NCBI GenBank assembly: GCA_018691945.1
Contig: JABHJJ010000114.1
Span: forward strand, 1 to 9,324
Reading direction: 5' to 3'
Length of the DNA stretch: 9,324 nt
Source: Candidatus Nitrosopelagicus sp.
GTDB lineage: Archaea > Thermoproteota > Nitrososphaeria > Nitrososphaerales > Nitrosopumilaceae
Within the stretch, counting starts at the first letter, position 1, and every line of letters begins with the position of its first letter. Shown here piece after piece: positions 1-6,877 of this stretch. The translations under genes were made by a program, and so were the position numbers. Below the pieces are notes generated by a model, which worked only from the letters and a program-made list of their open reading frames with translations, did no database searches and was not told the origin of the DNA.

Positions 1-676
1 CCATTGAATATGGTAATAATTCAATTACTTCAGACTCAGATTTACGTTCGGATATTAATTTCCGTATTTCATTATTTTTTTCTGAATCATATTTTGATGA
101 AAAATTTAGTAGATAATCAAGAGCCTCTTCATAATTGCCTTTGATGATTGATTTACCAACTAGATGTGTTATTTGTCGTTTTGAGCCGAATCTTTGATAG
201 CCAAAAAAATTGAGAATTTTTTCATCATCAGTAAATGACGGCAATGATTCATTCAAATCTGATACTTTGATTTCAAAAATATTTCCTAGCATATCTTTTT
301 TTGATATTGGTTTTTTCACAAACCCAATTCTTTTAGCAGAATATTTTTTTCCTTCAATTTCTGCTAGTGAATCTAATTTTTTGTATGTGTATACGTATTG
401 TTCTGTTTGTGCATGAGCATCTTTCAAGCCAAGAGCCTTTAAAACAAGTCCATATCTTTTCTCAATGTTAATTAGTGCATGATTGGTATCGATCCCAGAT
501 TTTTTTAATAAGTAAACAGCATGTCCGTCTAAATTATCAAATGAATCAATGGCTTTTTCAGATAGAACTTCCTTTACCAAGAAATCATTTTCGTTTTGTT
601 TGATTTTTCCAGAAACAGATGAAGATTTTGTAGTATAAACAGAGATTCCAATCTCGTTATCAATTTGTGGAATCAC
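1..676 (-). CDS. truD: tRNA pseudouridine synthase D (TruD), C-terminus cut by window edge
   Basis: TruD-family enzymes isomerise a specific uridine of tRNA (U13 in bacteria) to pseudouridine in the cytoplasm. The minus strand is open from a GTG at 676 to base 1, giving 225 codons of the N-terminal part. Visible landmarks are an N-terminal 'NDFLVKEV' segment (residues 30-37), the catalytic motif GLKDAHAQT at 83-91 with the nucleophile Asp86, and NFFGYQRFG at 156-164 followed by K-R-x-I-T-H, all TruD signatures. The family is usually around 370-440 residues in archaea, so nearly half is missing. The GTG start shares GTGA with the TGA stop of the upstream propeller gene, a 4-base overlap that suggests translational coupling. 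No separate TATA box is obvious, because the promoter region would lie inside that gene. The family call is firm; the exact tRNA position modified here is not known. Confidence 0.93.
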   Translation of the reverse strand, partial: MIPQIDNEIGISVYTTKSSSVSGKIKQNENDFLVKEVLSEKAIDSFDNLDGHAVYLLKKSGIDTNHALINIEKRYGLVLKALGLKDAHAQTEQYVYTYKKLDSLAEIEGKKYSAKRIGFVKKPISKKDMLGNIFEIKVSDLNESLPSFTDDEKILNFFGYQRFGSKRQITHLVGKSIIKGNYEEALDYLLNFSSKYDSEKNNEIRKLISERKSESEVIELLPYSM

Positions 677-2283
677 GGTTCAATGGTTACATCAATGTAT
701 TTTGAAATATTCACTTCTGAATTAAAAACTCCTAGGAGTAATTTGTAATCTCCAGATAATGCAATTTCACTTGCCGATACAGATACAATGATTTCAGTTG
801 GGTCATTTAGAGTATGTGAGACTATAAGATCAGATGATTTAGTAGCGGTAGATGCGGTGTGAGCAGAATTGAAATTAATGTCCGTTACATTTGATAAATA
901 AGTTACACTCAGAAAGACAGTTTTAGTTTCACCTTTTTTAAGAGTGATTGAATTAGTATCAGTTTTTACTGAAAATGGAAGAGGTTTTTTGGTGTCAATA
1001 ACGCCAATTTTATTTTCTGCCCATTCAGTAAACCAAATGCTATCATCAGTGACATCAAAACCAAAAATTTGTGCAACACCACAATTGGAATTAGACTTAT
1101 CTTCACAGTCAGCCCAATTAGGATTCTTAGATGGAACCATGTATTCTACAAGTTGTTCATTAACAATATCAAAAACTGCAAGTTGATTTGAGGTTTGTTC
1201 ATTAAAAAAGAGGTTTCCATTCATGTCTGTTTGAGACCAGTAAGGTCTAGAAATTGGAGATTTTATTATTCCAGTTGCATTTCCGAAGGTGGATTTTTGA
1301 GGAACCGAAGTGACAAATTTTGTAAATTCTTGATCAGTAGGATCAAATTTGAAAAAGAAACTACTAGAAGTATCTACAATCCAGACATTATCATTTTCAT
1401 CTATAGACAATCCATTCGCAGTATTAAGATCCTGTGGGAAATCATAGACCTCAAAATAATTTTCTAGAGAGATGTCCATTCCAGTACTTGCCAGATATGA
1501 GTCTTGTTTGTATTTTTCAATGTTAAATTTTAATAGCAGTCCAGTAAGTTCTGGAACCCAGTTAGTATACCACAAATTATTTTCTGAGTCAACTGCAAAA
1601 TCACCTGTAAATGAATTCGGAATTGGTGCTACAATACTAGAGTATGTAATTTCATCAGTGTTTTGTGATAAATCGAAGAATGTAATTTTATGTCCAGTAA
1701 AATCATTTACTATAATATTTGAACCACTGATAGCAAGTTTTTGTGGTAACGAGCCTTCCTCAGAAGCAGGATATTGTATTGGAGTATATTCTTCATTGAT
1801 GGTGTCAAAACGCCAAATACTATCAAAACTTCCATCAGTATACCACATAGCACCATCTGATGAATAATCCATGCCCCAAGACATTGTTCTTGAACCTTCA
1901 GGCCATATGGAATTTTCAAATTCAGTGAATTGTTCGGATATAGGATCAAATTTTGCGATTTGTCCAACATTTGATTCAACGAACCAAACATTTCCATCAG
2001 GAGCAACTTTGATTGCAAGCGGTTGAGTACATACAGTTGGAATCTCAAATTCTTTTACATAAGATGTAGACTTTGGATCACCGATTCCACAAAAAGTATC
2101 ACGTTGATCATCAGGGAAATTATCCATAGGAGTATTTGTAATTGTAAATCCCTGCTCCTCCATAGCTAGTTCTTCTGGAGTCATTGTTGGAGGTGGTGGT
2201 GGAAGTGCAAACATTACAGTAGATGTCAATAGAATACCACCCAAAAATGCGAATGCAAGTATTCCCTTTGTCTTTTGCTTCAT
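673..2283 (-). CDS. Secreted seven-bladed beta-propeller, streptogramin lyase (Vgb)-like, with C-terminal Ig-like domain
   Basis: This 536-residue protein starts with a signal peptide or membrane anchor (Lys at 2, 4 and 6; hydrophobic 8-26) followed by five prolines at 28-32, so it probably acts outside the membrane. Seven propeller-like repeats of the form 'x-W-[FY]-x-[ED]...[IK]-x-x-[FI]-D' are visible near 99-113, 146-160, 190-204, 237-254, 300-314, 358-372 and 416-430. The clearest are NVWFVESNVGQIAKFD and SIWFTEWAENKIGVID. This repeat is typical of the Vgb/NHL type. Residues from about 435 to 536 look like a beta-sandwich domain. Four cysteines (65, 85, 393, 401) could form disulfides, and N-x-S/T sequons are present. 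Family membership does not establish streptogramin cleavage: I could not confirm the catalytic His/Glu set, so the substrate is unknown. Surface sensing, polymer binding or S-layer association are possible. It has its own TATA box and is followed by truD with a 4-base overlap. Confidence 0.85.
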   Translation of the reverse strand: MKQKTKGILAFAFLGGILLTSTVMFALPPPPPTMTPEELAMEEQGFTITNTPMDNFPDDQRDTFCGIGDPKSTSYVKEFEIPTVCTQPLAIKVAPDGNVWFVESNVGQIAKFDPISEQFTEFENSIWPEGSRTMSWGMDYSSDGAMWYTDGSFDSIWRFDTINEEYTPIQYPASEEGSLPQKLAISGSNIIVNDFTGHKITFFDLSQNTDEITYSSIVAPIPNSFTGDFAVDSENNLWYTNWVPELTGLLLKFNIEKYKQDSYLASTGMDISLENYFEVYDFPQDLNTANGLSIDENDNVWIVDTSSSFFFKFDPTDQEFTKFVTSVPQKSTFGNATGIIKSPISRPYWSQTDMNGNLFFNEQTSNQLAVFDIVNEQLVEYMVPSKNPNWADCEDKSNSNCGVAQIFGFDVTDDSIWFTEWAENKIGVIDTKKPLPFSVKTDTNSITLKKGETKTVFLSVTYLSNVTDINFNSAHTASTATKSSDLIVSHTLNDPTEIIVSVSASEIALSGDYKLLLGVFNSEVNISKYIDVTIEP

Positions 2284-2305
2284 AATTTTTCAAACTTAGA
2301 GCTTG

Positions 2306-2313
2306 TTATATCT
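2306..2313 (-). promoter_or_regulatory. TATA box for the propeller gene (leaderless)
   Basis: The minus strand reads GATATAAC here. Its centre lies about 26 bases upstream of the ATG at 2283, the standard archaeal TATA-to-start distance, so transcription would begin at or next to the start codon and give a leaderless mRNA. The box lies in the 35-base gap after pth2, just past its stop. The propeller gene therefore probably has its own promoter in addition to any read-through from pth2. Confidence 0.65.
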
Positions 2314-2318
2314 CATTC

Positions 2319-2672
2319 TTAGAGTAATGATAAATCTCCAGTAACTTTGTCTATCAAGTTTTCAGGAGCAGGTCCAACAGATATACAAGTTGTTGTTCCA
2401 GGTGCAATTTGCGTATGGCCTGCATCTGTAACTTCAGACCATGGAAGACCTAGTTCTATTGCACCCATTTTGACTTCGTCTAATTCTTTTATACCTGCAA
2501 CTTTGACAACAACTTTTTCTTGTCCTACCCACCAGATCTGGAACCACTCAGGATGAGATTTTCGAACATGTTCTGCGCCTAGAACACATGCATGACCTAC
2601 TTGTGCTGCAATTTTACCTTTTCCCATTCCAAGATCAGTTCGAACTGCAATAACTTGTTTGATATCACCCAT
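2319..2672 (-). CDS. pth2: Peptidyl-tRNA hydrolase, archaeal/eukaryotic type (Pth2)
   Basis: Pth2 releases peptides from prematurely dropped peptidyl-tRNA in the cytoplasm, recycling tRNA. The 117-residue product has the normal full length of the archaeal family and its diagnostic blocks. These are KQVIAVRTDLGMGKGKIAAQ at 5-24 followed by VGHA, the central W-x-x-G-Q-x-K-V-V-V-K-V at 48-58, and DAGHTQIAPGTTT at 83-95, which supplies the conserved Asp and Thr of the active site. The ATG at 2672 lies about 27 bases after a TATA-like TTTAT on the same strand. It is transcribed divergently from the geranylgeranyl reductase-like gene and is followed after 35 bases by the propeller gene, then truD. 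Two tRNA-related genes thus flank the secreted protein. Confidence 0.97.
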   Translation of the reverse strand: MGDIKQVIAVRTDLGMGKGKIAAQVGHACVLGAEHVRKSHPEWFQIWWVGQEKVVVKVAGIKELDEVKMGAIELGLPWSEVTDAGHTQIAPGTTTCISVGPAPENLIDKVTGDLSLL

Positions 2673-2739
2673 ACAAAATAATTATTCAAGTTGATGATAA
2701 ACGTTACAATTCAAATACCAAAAAAGTTTCTAGATATGC
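2673..2739. promoter_or_regulatory. Divergent promoter region between pth2 and the GGR-like gene
   Basis: This 67-bp gap carries both promoters. On the minus strand, TTTAT at 2701-2697 is centred about 27 bases before the pth2 ATG. On the plus strand, a weaker CAAATACC at 2712-2719 is centred about 25 bases before the ATG at 2740. Both spacings predict leaderless or nearly leaderless transcripts. The two boxes are about 15 bases apart, so initiation complexes on the two strands may compete. Neither box is a perfect consensus. Confidence 0.5.
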
Positions 2740-3882
2740 ATGTATGATGCAGTTGTTGCAGGAGGAAGTATTTCAGGACTTCTAGCTGCTAGAGAGATTG
2801 CAAAAAATGGTCATTCAGTTTTGGTTTTAGAAGAAGGGTTTGAGGTTGGAAGTCCAGAACATTGTGGAGGATTAGTTAGTAAAAATGCATTAAAAGAATT
2901 AGGTATAGAACCATCACAAAAAACATTTGATAGTGAAATAGAATGTGCAAAGATTTTCTCTCCAGAAGGAAAAGAAATTAGTATAAATTCAAAAAAACAA
3001 CAAATAGTTGTTATAAACAGAAGGGAACTAGATAAACAGGCAGCAAGACAAGCAAGAGATAACGGTGCTCAAATTTCTGTAAAAACTAGTTTTCTAGAGA
3101 AGAATGGCAATGGAGTAAAAACATCAAATGGAGACATAGAATGTAAATTCTTTATAGATTGTAGAGGAGTTTCAAGATTAGTCAATAAAGATAGAGATGG
3201 AATTTTACTAACAGCGCAATATGAAGTGTATGCAGACTGGATTAAGAAAGGTCAGGTAGAAGTATATTTTGATCAAGAGAAGTATCCAGAATTTTTTGCA
3301 TGGGTTATTCCATCTGGAGAAGGAGTAGGAAAAATAGGTGTATCAGGTAAAGGGATTAACACTGAAGCCAGAATAGATGAATTTCTAAAATCTAAAGGTG
3401 ATTTTTCAACAATTAGAAAAATATTTGCGCCCATCTGGATAAAAGGACCAATAAAGAATTTTGTGGAAGATGATACATTAATTGTAGGTGATGCAGCAGG
3501 ACAAGCAAAACCTACAACAGCCGGAGGTATTTTTTCATGTGGAATGGCAGGAATTATGGCTGGCAAAGCAATTTCAGAAGCATTGAAAATGGGTAATTCA
3601 TCATTATTGATAAATTATGAGAAACAATGGAAAGAAAAGTTTGGAAAAGAATTTGAGAAACAAAATCTTGCAAGAAAAATACTCTCCAGATTAGATAACA
3701 ACACAGTAAATAAATTATTTAATTCCATTACACCAGAGATTGAAGAAGACATTTCAAACAAAGAAGATTTTGATTTTCATACAAGTTCAATTCTTAGATT
3801 ACTAGGTATGAAGGGTTCTTTCAATACTATGCAAGCATTAATTGGAGGAGAAATTAAGAGACTTGTTCAAAATAAAGCCTAA
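2740..3882 (+). CDS. Geranylgeranyl reductase-family FAD-dependent oxidoreductase
   Basis: Members of this flavoprotein family saturate double bonds of geranylgeranyl chains, in archaea on membrane ether lipids. The 380-residue product shows the N-terminal dinucleotide fold with GGSISG at 8-13 and an acidic residue pair (E31/E32) ending the second strand. PEHCGGLVS at 39-47 is the conserved Cys-containing motif near the flavin. FFAWVIP at 185-191 matches the substrate-site 'YxWxFP' position, and VGDAAGQAKPTTAGG at 249-263 is the second FAD-binding motif. It is a little shorter than many archaeal homologues of about 390-450 residues. Ammonia-oxidising archaea usually carry several paralogues, so assignment to digeranylgeranylglycerophospholipid reductase rather than another isoprenoid reductase (for example quinone side chain) is not possible from sequence alone. 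It is divergent from pth2, and 43 bases separate it from the zinc-ribbon gene. Confidence 0.85.
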   Translation: MYDAVVAGGSISGLLAAREIAKNGHSVLVLEEGFEVGSPEHCGGLVSKNALKELGIEPSQKTFDSEIECAKIFSPEGKEISINSKKQQIVVINRRELDKQAARQARDNGAQISVKTSFLEKNGNGVKTSNGDIECKFFIDCRGVSRLVNKDRDGILLTAQYEVYADWIKKGQVEVYFDQEKYPEFFAWVIPSGEGVGKIGVSGKGINTEARIDEFLKSKGDFSTIRKIFAPIWIKGPIKNFVEDDTLIVGDAAGQAKPTTAGGIFSCGMAGIMAGKAISEALKMGNSSLLINYEKQWKEKFGKEFEKQNLARKILSRLDNNTVNKLFNSITPEIEEDISNKEDFDFHTSSILRLLGMKGSFNTMQALIGGEIKRLVQNKA

Positions 3883-3896
3883 GATTCCAAGGAAGG

Positions 3897-3904
3897 TATA
3901 AATT
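3897..3904 (+). promoter_or_regulatory. TATA box for the zinc-ribbon/EF-1 beta/Cdc48 cluster
   Basis: TATAAATT lies in the 43-base gap after the GGR-like gene, with a purine-rich GGAAGG just upstream. Its centre is about 25 bases before the ATG at 3926. This predicts leaderless transcription from that ATG and argues against the in-frame GTG at 3914, which is only about 13 bases from the box centre. Confidence 0.72.
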
Positions 3905-3925
3905 CCTAACAGAGTGGATTTCAAT

Positions 3926-4105
3926 ATGTCTTCAAGTATTTCACTACCGATATGTAATGGATGTAATAGACATATCATGCCAGGGGACAAGAATGTTAAA
4001 TTTAACTGTCCAGAGTGCAATGCTGAATTAATCTGGAGATGTGGAAGTTGTAGAGAAGCCGCAGCTGCATATTCATGCAATTCATGTGGCTTTTCAGGAC
4101 CTTAG
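3926..4105 (+). CDS. Small two-zinc-ribbon protein (HVO_2753-like, COG2888), partner of EF-1 beta
   Basis: This 59-residue protein has eight cysteines in four CxxC pairs (C10/C13, C28/C31, C39/C42, C51/C54), enough for two zinc sites, and ends in the characteristic C-x-x-C-G-F-x-G-P. That tail, the length and the spacing match the archaeal zinc-finger family that includes Haloferax HVO_2753, annotated as a predicted Zn-ribbon RNA-binding protein involved in translation. The frame extends upstream to a GTG at 3914, but the ATG at 3926 is preferred: it sits at leaderless distance from the TATA box and gives the family's usual length. The EF-1 beta gene starts 3 bases after its stop, the neighbour conserved in many archaea. 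This supports a role at the ribosome, though the molecular function is unproven. Confidence 0.9.
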   Translation: MSSSISLPICNGCNRHIMPGDKNVKFNCPECNAELIWRCGSCREAAAAYSCNSCGFSGP

Positions 4106-4108
4106 AAA

Positions 4109-4390
4109 ATGGCGAAACTACTTTTAATCGTAAAGATACTTCCTACAGGAACAGAAATTGATTTGGACAAATTAGTTGAAGGAATAAAATCGAATCTGAA
4201 AAACGATATAGAGATGCGCAGATATACAAAAGAGCCATTAGCTTTTGGATTAGAATTTATCAAGGCAGAATTCACATTAGATGACGCCGAAGGACAGATG
4301 GAATCTTTAGAAAATTCTGTTAAATCTGTCGAAGGTGTCAGTGAATTTGAAGTGCTTAATATGAGCCGCATGTCAGTGGATATGAAATAG
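4109..4390 (+). CDS. ef1b: Translation elongation factor 1-beta (aEF-1B)
   Basis: EF-1 beta is the guanine-nucleotide exchange factor that recharges EF-1 alpha with GTP during elongation. The 93-residue product is the single C-terminal exchange domain found in archaea, at normal length (about 88-95). The hydrophobic '[19 protein letters not shown]' opening, the central '[15 protein letters not shown]' block (41-55), the acidic 'LDDAEG' turn and the closing '[15 protein letters not shown]' strand are the family signature. It lies 3 bases after the zinc-ribbon gene and 8 bases before cdc48. A short GGA within the preceding gene could serve as a weak ribosome site. It is almost certainly co-transcribed with both neighbours. 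Confidence 0.96.
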   Translation: MAKLLLIVKILPTGTEIDLDKLVEGIKSNLKNDIEMRRYTKEPLAFGLEFIKAEFTLDDAEGQMESLENSVKSVEGVSEFEVLNMSRMSVDMK

Positions 4391-4394
4391 GAGA
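4390..4394 (+). promoter_or_regulatory. Shine-Dalgarno-like GGAGA that fixes the Cdc48 TTG start
   Basis: GGAGA overlaps the last base of the EF-1 beta stop codon and ends 4 bases before the TTG at 4399. As an internal gene of the cluster, cdc48 cannot use leaderless initiation from the cluster promoter, so a ribosome site is expected. This supports the TTG over the next in-frame ATG at 4426. Confidence 0.6.
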
Positions 4395-4398
4395 TTAG

Positions 4399-6573
4399 TT
4401 GACACGAAATGTCGACCCACTACAAATGAGAGTGGGAGAAGCAAAACAAAGAGATATTGGAAAAAAGAGAGCACGAATTGGTCCAGATGCAATGGATTAT
4501 CTTCAAGTTACACCAGGAGATGTAATTCAGATTGATGCAAAGAAATCAACATGTGCAATTGTATGGCCAACTGATGAAGATGAAAAATATCCAGATACCA
4601 TAAGAATTGATGGTCAAACAAGAAAAAATTTAGGAGTTGCACTAAGTGATGTTGTTGAGATTAAGAAAATTATGACAAAACCTGCCAAAGCAGTTACTCT
4701 AATGCCAGTAGTAGATCAAGTTACAGTTGATAAAGAATTTACTGATTTTGTAAAAAACAGATTGAAAGGTTTGCCATTAAGTCATAGTGATGAGATTTCT
4801 GTTATGATTCTCGGAAATGCAATGGAGTTTAAGATTGATAAAATTTCTCCTAAAGGTGTAGTGCGCATTGAACGTACTACAAACCTTACAATTTTATCAG
4901 AAGTATCTGAAGATAAGAAATCAAGAATCACATATGAAGAAGTTGGAGGATTACAAGAAGAAATTAAGGTGATGCGAGAAATAGTAGAATTACCATTACG
5001 ACATCCTGAGCTATTTGTAAGACTAGGAATTGAACCTCATAGTGGAATCCTATTGTATGGACCACCAGGATGTGGAAAAACATTACTTGCCAAAGTTTTA
5101 GCAAGTGAATCTGAAGCAACGATGTATTCAATCAATGGTCCAGAAATCATGAACAAGTATTATGGAGAAACAGAAGCAAAACTTCGAGATATTTTCAAGG
5201 AAGCAAAAGAAAATTCACCAAGTATGATTTTCATAGATGAGATTGATGCAATTGCTCCAAAGAGAGAAGAGGCATACGGGGATGTTGAGAAAAGAGTTGT
5301 TGCTCAATTACTTGCATTAATGGATGGGTTAACAGATAGAGGAAATGTTGTGGTATTGGGTGCAACTAACAGACCAGATAGTGTTGATCCTGCATTAAGA
5401 AGACCAGGAAGATTTGACAGAGAAATGGAAATTTCAGTTCCTAATGCAGATGGACGATTAGAGGTTATGCAAATACACACCAGAGGAATGCCGATTGGAG
5501 ATGATGTGGATTTGAAAAGTCTTGCATCAGAATTACATGGTTATACAGGTGCAGATATGAAATCATTGTGTAGAGAGGCAGCAATAAGATCAATTAGAAG
5601 ATATTTACCAGAAATTGATTTGGAAACAGAAAAAATTCCTGCAAAAATTCTCCAATCAATGGAAGTGAAGATAATAGATTTTTACGATGCGATGCACGAA
5701 GTGATTCCTACAGCAATGAGAGAGTTCTATGTTGAACGCTCAAAGGTGTTCTGGGAAGACGTTGGCGGATTAGAAGAATCAAAACGTACTCTTCAAGATA
5801 ATTTAATAGTTGCAATGAATAATCCTGATAAATTTAGTAAAATGGGAATAAAACCACCAAGAGGTGCATTGCTATATGGACCACCAGGATGTGGAAAGAC
5901 AATTTTGGCAAGAGCGTTAGCTACGGAAAGTGGAGGAAACATGATTCTTGTACGAGGACCAGAGATATTATCAAAATGGGTAGGCGAGTCAGAAAAAGCT
6001 ATTAGAGAGATTTTTAGAAAAGCAAAAGCATCATCGCCATGCGTAATAATTTTTGATGAGTTAGATTCATTGGCAAAAATGAAAAATGGGGAAGAAGGAG
6101 GTGGAATTGGAGAAAACATACTTAGTCAAATGTTAACAGAAATGGAAGAAGGAACAACATCAAGAGTCGTAATTATTGGAATAACCAATAGACCAGATTT
6201 AATTGATAATTCAATGCTACGAACAGGAAGATTAGACTTGAATGTGTTTGTTAATCCGCCAGACGAGAAAGGTCGTTTAGAAATTATTAAAATATTGACA
6301 GATAATATGCCATTATCCAAAGATGTAGATTTAGATGAGATTTCAGTTGCAACACAAAGTTACTCAGGTGCAGATTTAGCATCATTATGTAGAGAGGCTG
6401 CAGTCGAAGCAATGCAGAATGGTGCTAAAGAAATTTCAAGTAAGGATTTTGCTGCAGGATTAAAAAACATAAGACCATCAATTACAAAAGAAGTAGAAAC
6501 ATGGTATGAGAAGATTAAAGAAGGTGCATCAAGCATAATTCCACGAGAGGCTGACAAAACATTTTACGGTTAG
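4399..6573 (+). CDS. cdc48: Cdc48/VCP-type double-ring AAA+ ATPase (VAT-like) with C-terminal HbYX
   Basis: Cdc48 is a hexameric ATP-driven unfoldase. The 724-residue product has an N-domain (about 1-175, with the '[16 protein letters not shown]' double-psi-barrel opening) and two AAA modules. D1 carries Walker A GPPGCGKT at 221-228, Walker B D280-E281, pore loop KYYGE at 253-257 and arginine fingers R335/R338. D2 carries Walker A GPPGCGKT at 494-501, Walker B D553-E554, pore loop KWVGE at 526-530 and arginines R608/R611. The length fits archaeal Cdc48 (about 720-770). The protein ends in F-Y-G, a hydrophobic-Tyr-X tail of the kind used by PAN and Cdc48 to dock on the 20S proteasome. The D2 segment after Walker B (about 560-576) and the SRH 'MLRTGRLD' depart from the usual '..LLRPGRLD'. 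The TTG start is supported by an upstream GGAGA; ATG 4426 would remove nine residues. Confidence 0.97.
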   Translation: MTRNVDPLQMRVGEAKQRDIGKKRARIGPDAMDYLQVTPGDVIQIDAKKSTCAIVWPTDEDEKYPDTIRIDGQTRKNLGVALSDVVEIKKIMTKPAKAVTLMPVVDQVTVDKEFTDFVKNRLKGLPLSHSDEISVMILGNAMEFKIDKISPKGVVRIERTTNLTILSEVSEDKKSRITYEEVGGLQEEIKVMREIVELPLRHPELFVRLGIEPHSGILLYGPPGCGKTLLAKVLASESEATMYSINGPEIMNKYYGETEAKLRDIFKEAKENSPSMIFIDEIDAIAPKREEAYGDVEKRVVAQLLALMDGLTDRGNVVVLGATNRPDSVDPALRRPGRFDREMEISVPNADGRLEVMQIHTRGMPIGDDVDLKSLASELHGYTGADMKSLCREAAIRSIRRYLPEIDLETEKIPAKILQSMEVKIIDFYDAMHEVIPTAMREFYVERSKVFWEDVGGLEESKRTLQDNLIVAMNNPDKFSKMGIKPPRGALLYGPPGCGKTILARALATESGGNMILVRGPEILSKWVGESEKAIREIFRKAKASSPCVIIFDELDSLAKMKNGEEGGGIGENILSQMLTEMEEGTTSRVVIIGITNRPDLIDNSMLRTGRLDLNVFVNPPDEKGRLEIIKILTDNMPLSKDVDLDEISVATQSYSGADLASLCREAAVEAMQNGAKEISSKDFAAGLKNIRPSITKEVETWYEKIKEGASSIIPREADKTFYG

Positions 6574-6580
6574 ATTTGAT

Positions 6581-6871
6581 ATGGTAATTCCAATAAGAAA
6601 TCATGTATTAGAGACAATTAAGCAAAAGGAAAATTTTACTGATAAAGAACTTCAAAAATTACTTGTAAAAGATGGGACAACAATTACTGAAAGTGAATTC
6701 AACAAAGTCTTGTTAGATTTAGAGATAATGGGATTGATTTCTGTATCATGGGTAACAAAAGATAGTAAACGAATTGAAGCCGTAACTGAAAAAATTGAAG
6801 AAGATAAATACGAAGAACAGATAAAAGAAGCAGAAAAAAAAGACTACGAAGCTAGTTTTCCTAGTTCATAA
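6581..6871 (+). CDS. Small winged-helix-like protein of unknown function
   Basis: I do not recognise a named family. The 96-residue product has a predicted helix-turn-helix organisation: helix 'NHVLETIKQ' (7-15), 'TDKELQKLL' (20-28), then 'ITESEFNKVLLDLEIMG' (35-51) as a possible recognition helix. A strand-turn-strand 'ISVSWVTKDSKRIEAV' follows as a wing. Residues 69-91 are a highly charged Glu/Lys helix and the tail is short and polar. This pattern fits MarR/ArsR-like or PCI-type winged helices, which bind DNA or proteins. The ATG comes 7 bases after the cdc48 stop and the gene closes the cluster, so it is probably co-transcribed with cdc48. It might be a regulator or a Cdc48 cofactor; neither is demonstrated. 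Its end faces ctaB with 6 bases between the stops. Confidence 0.75.
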   Translation: MVIPIRNHVLETIKQKENFTDKELQKLLVKDGTTITESEFNKVLLDLEIMGLISVSWVTKDSKRIEAVTEKIEEDKYEEQIKEAEKKDYEASFPSS

Positions 6872-6877
6872 AAAAAA
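6871..6877 (-). terminator. Oligo-T tract directly after ctaB
   Basis: Seven A residues on the plus strand give TTTTTTT on the minus strand immediately after the ctaB stop codon. Archaeal transcripts commonly end in such T-tracts without a hairpin. The plus-strand cluster ending at 6871 has no equivalent T-run in the gap, so its transcript probably extends as antisense into ctaB. Confidence 0.5.

Noticed and set aside
210..416. 68-codon plus-strand open frame near the left edge
   Set aside because: It lies opposite the TruD catalytic region, which is firmly identified on the minus strand.
1472..1867. 131-codon plus-strand open frame opposite the propeller gene
   Set aside because: It is antisense to a well-supported repeat protein, has no recognisable domain or promoter, and long antisense frames arise by chance opposite low-complexity coding sequence.
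673..2283. Propeller gene as a streptogramin antibiotic resistance determinant
   Set aside because: Vgb-like propellers are widespread, the catalytic residues could not be confirmed, and archaeal ribosomes and lifestyle give no reason to expect this function.
3914..3925. GTG at 3914 as start of the zinc-ribbon protein
   Set aside because: It lies only about 13 bases from the centre of the TATA box and would add four residues not seen in the 59-residue family; ATG 3926 fits both.
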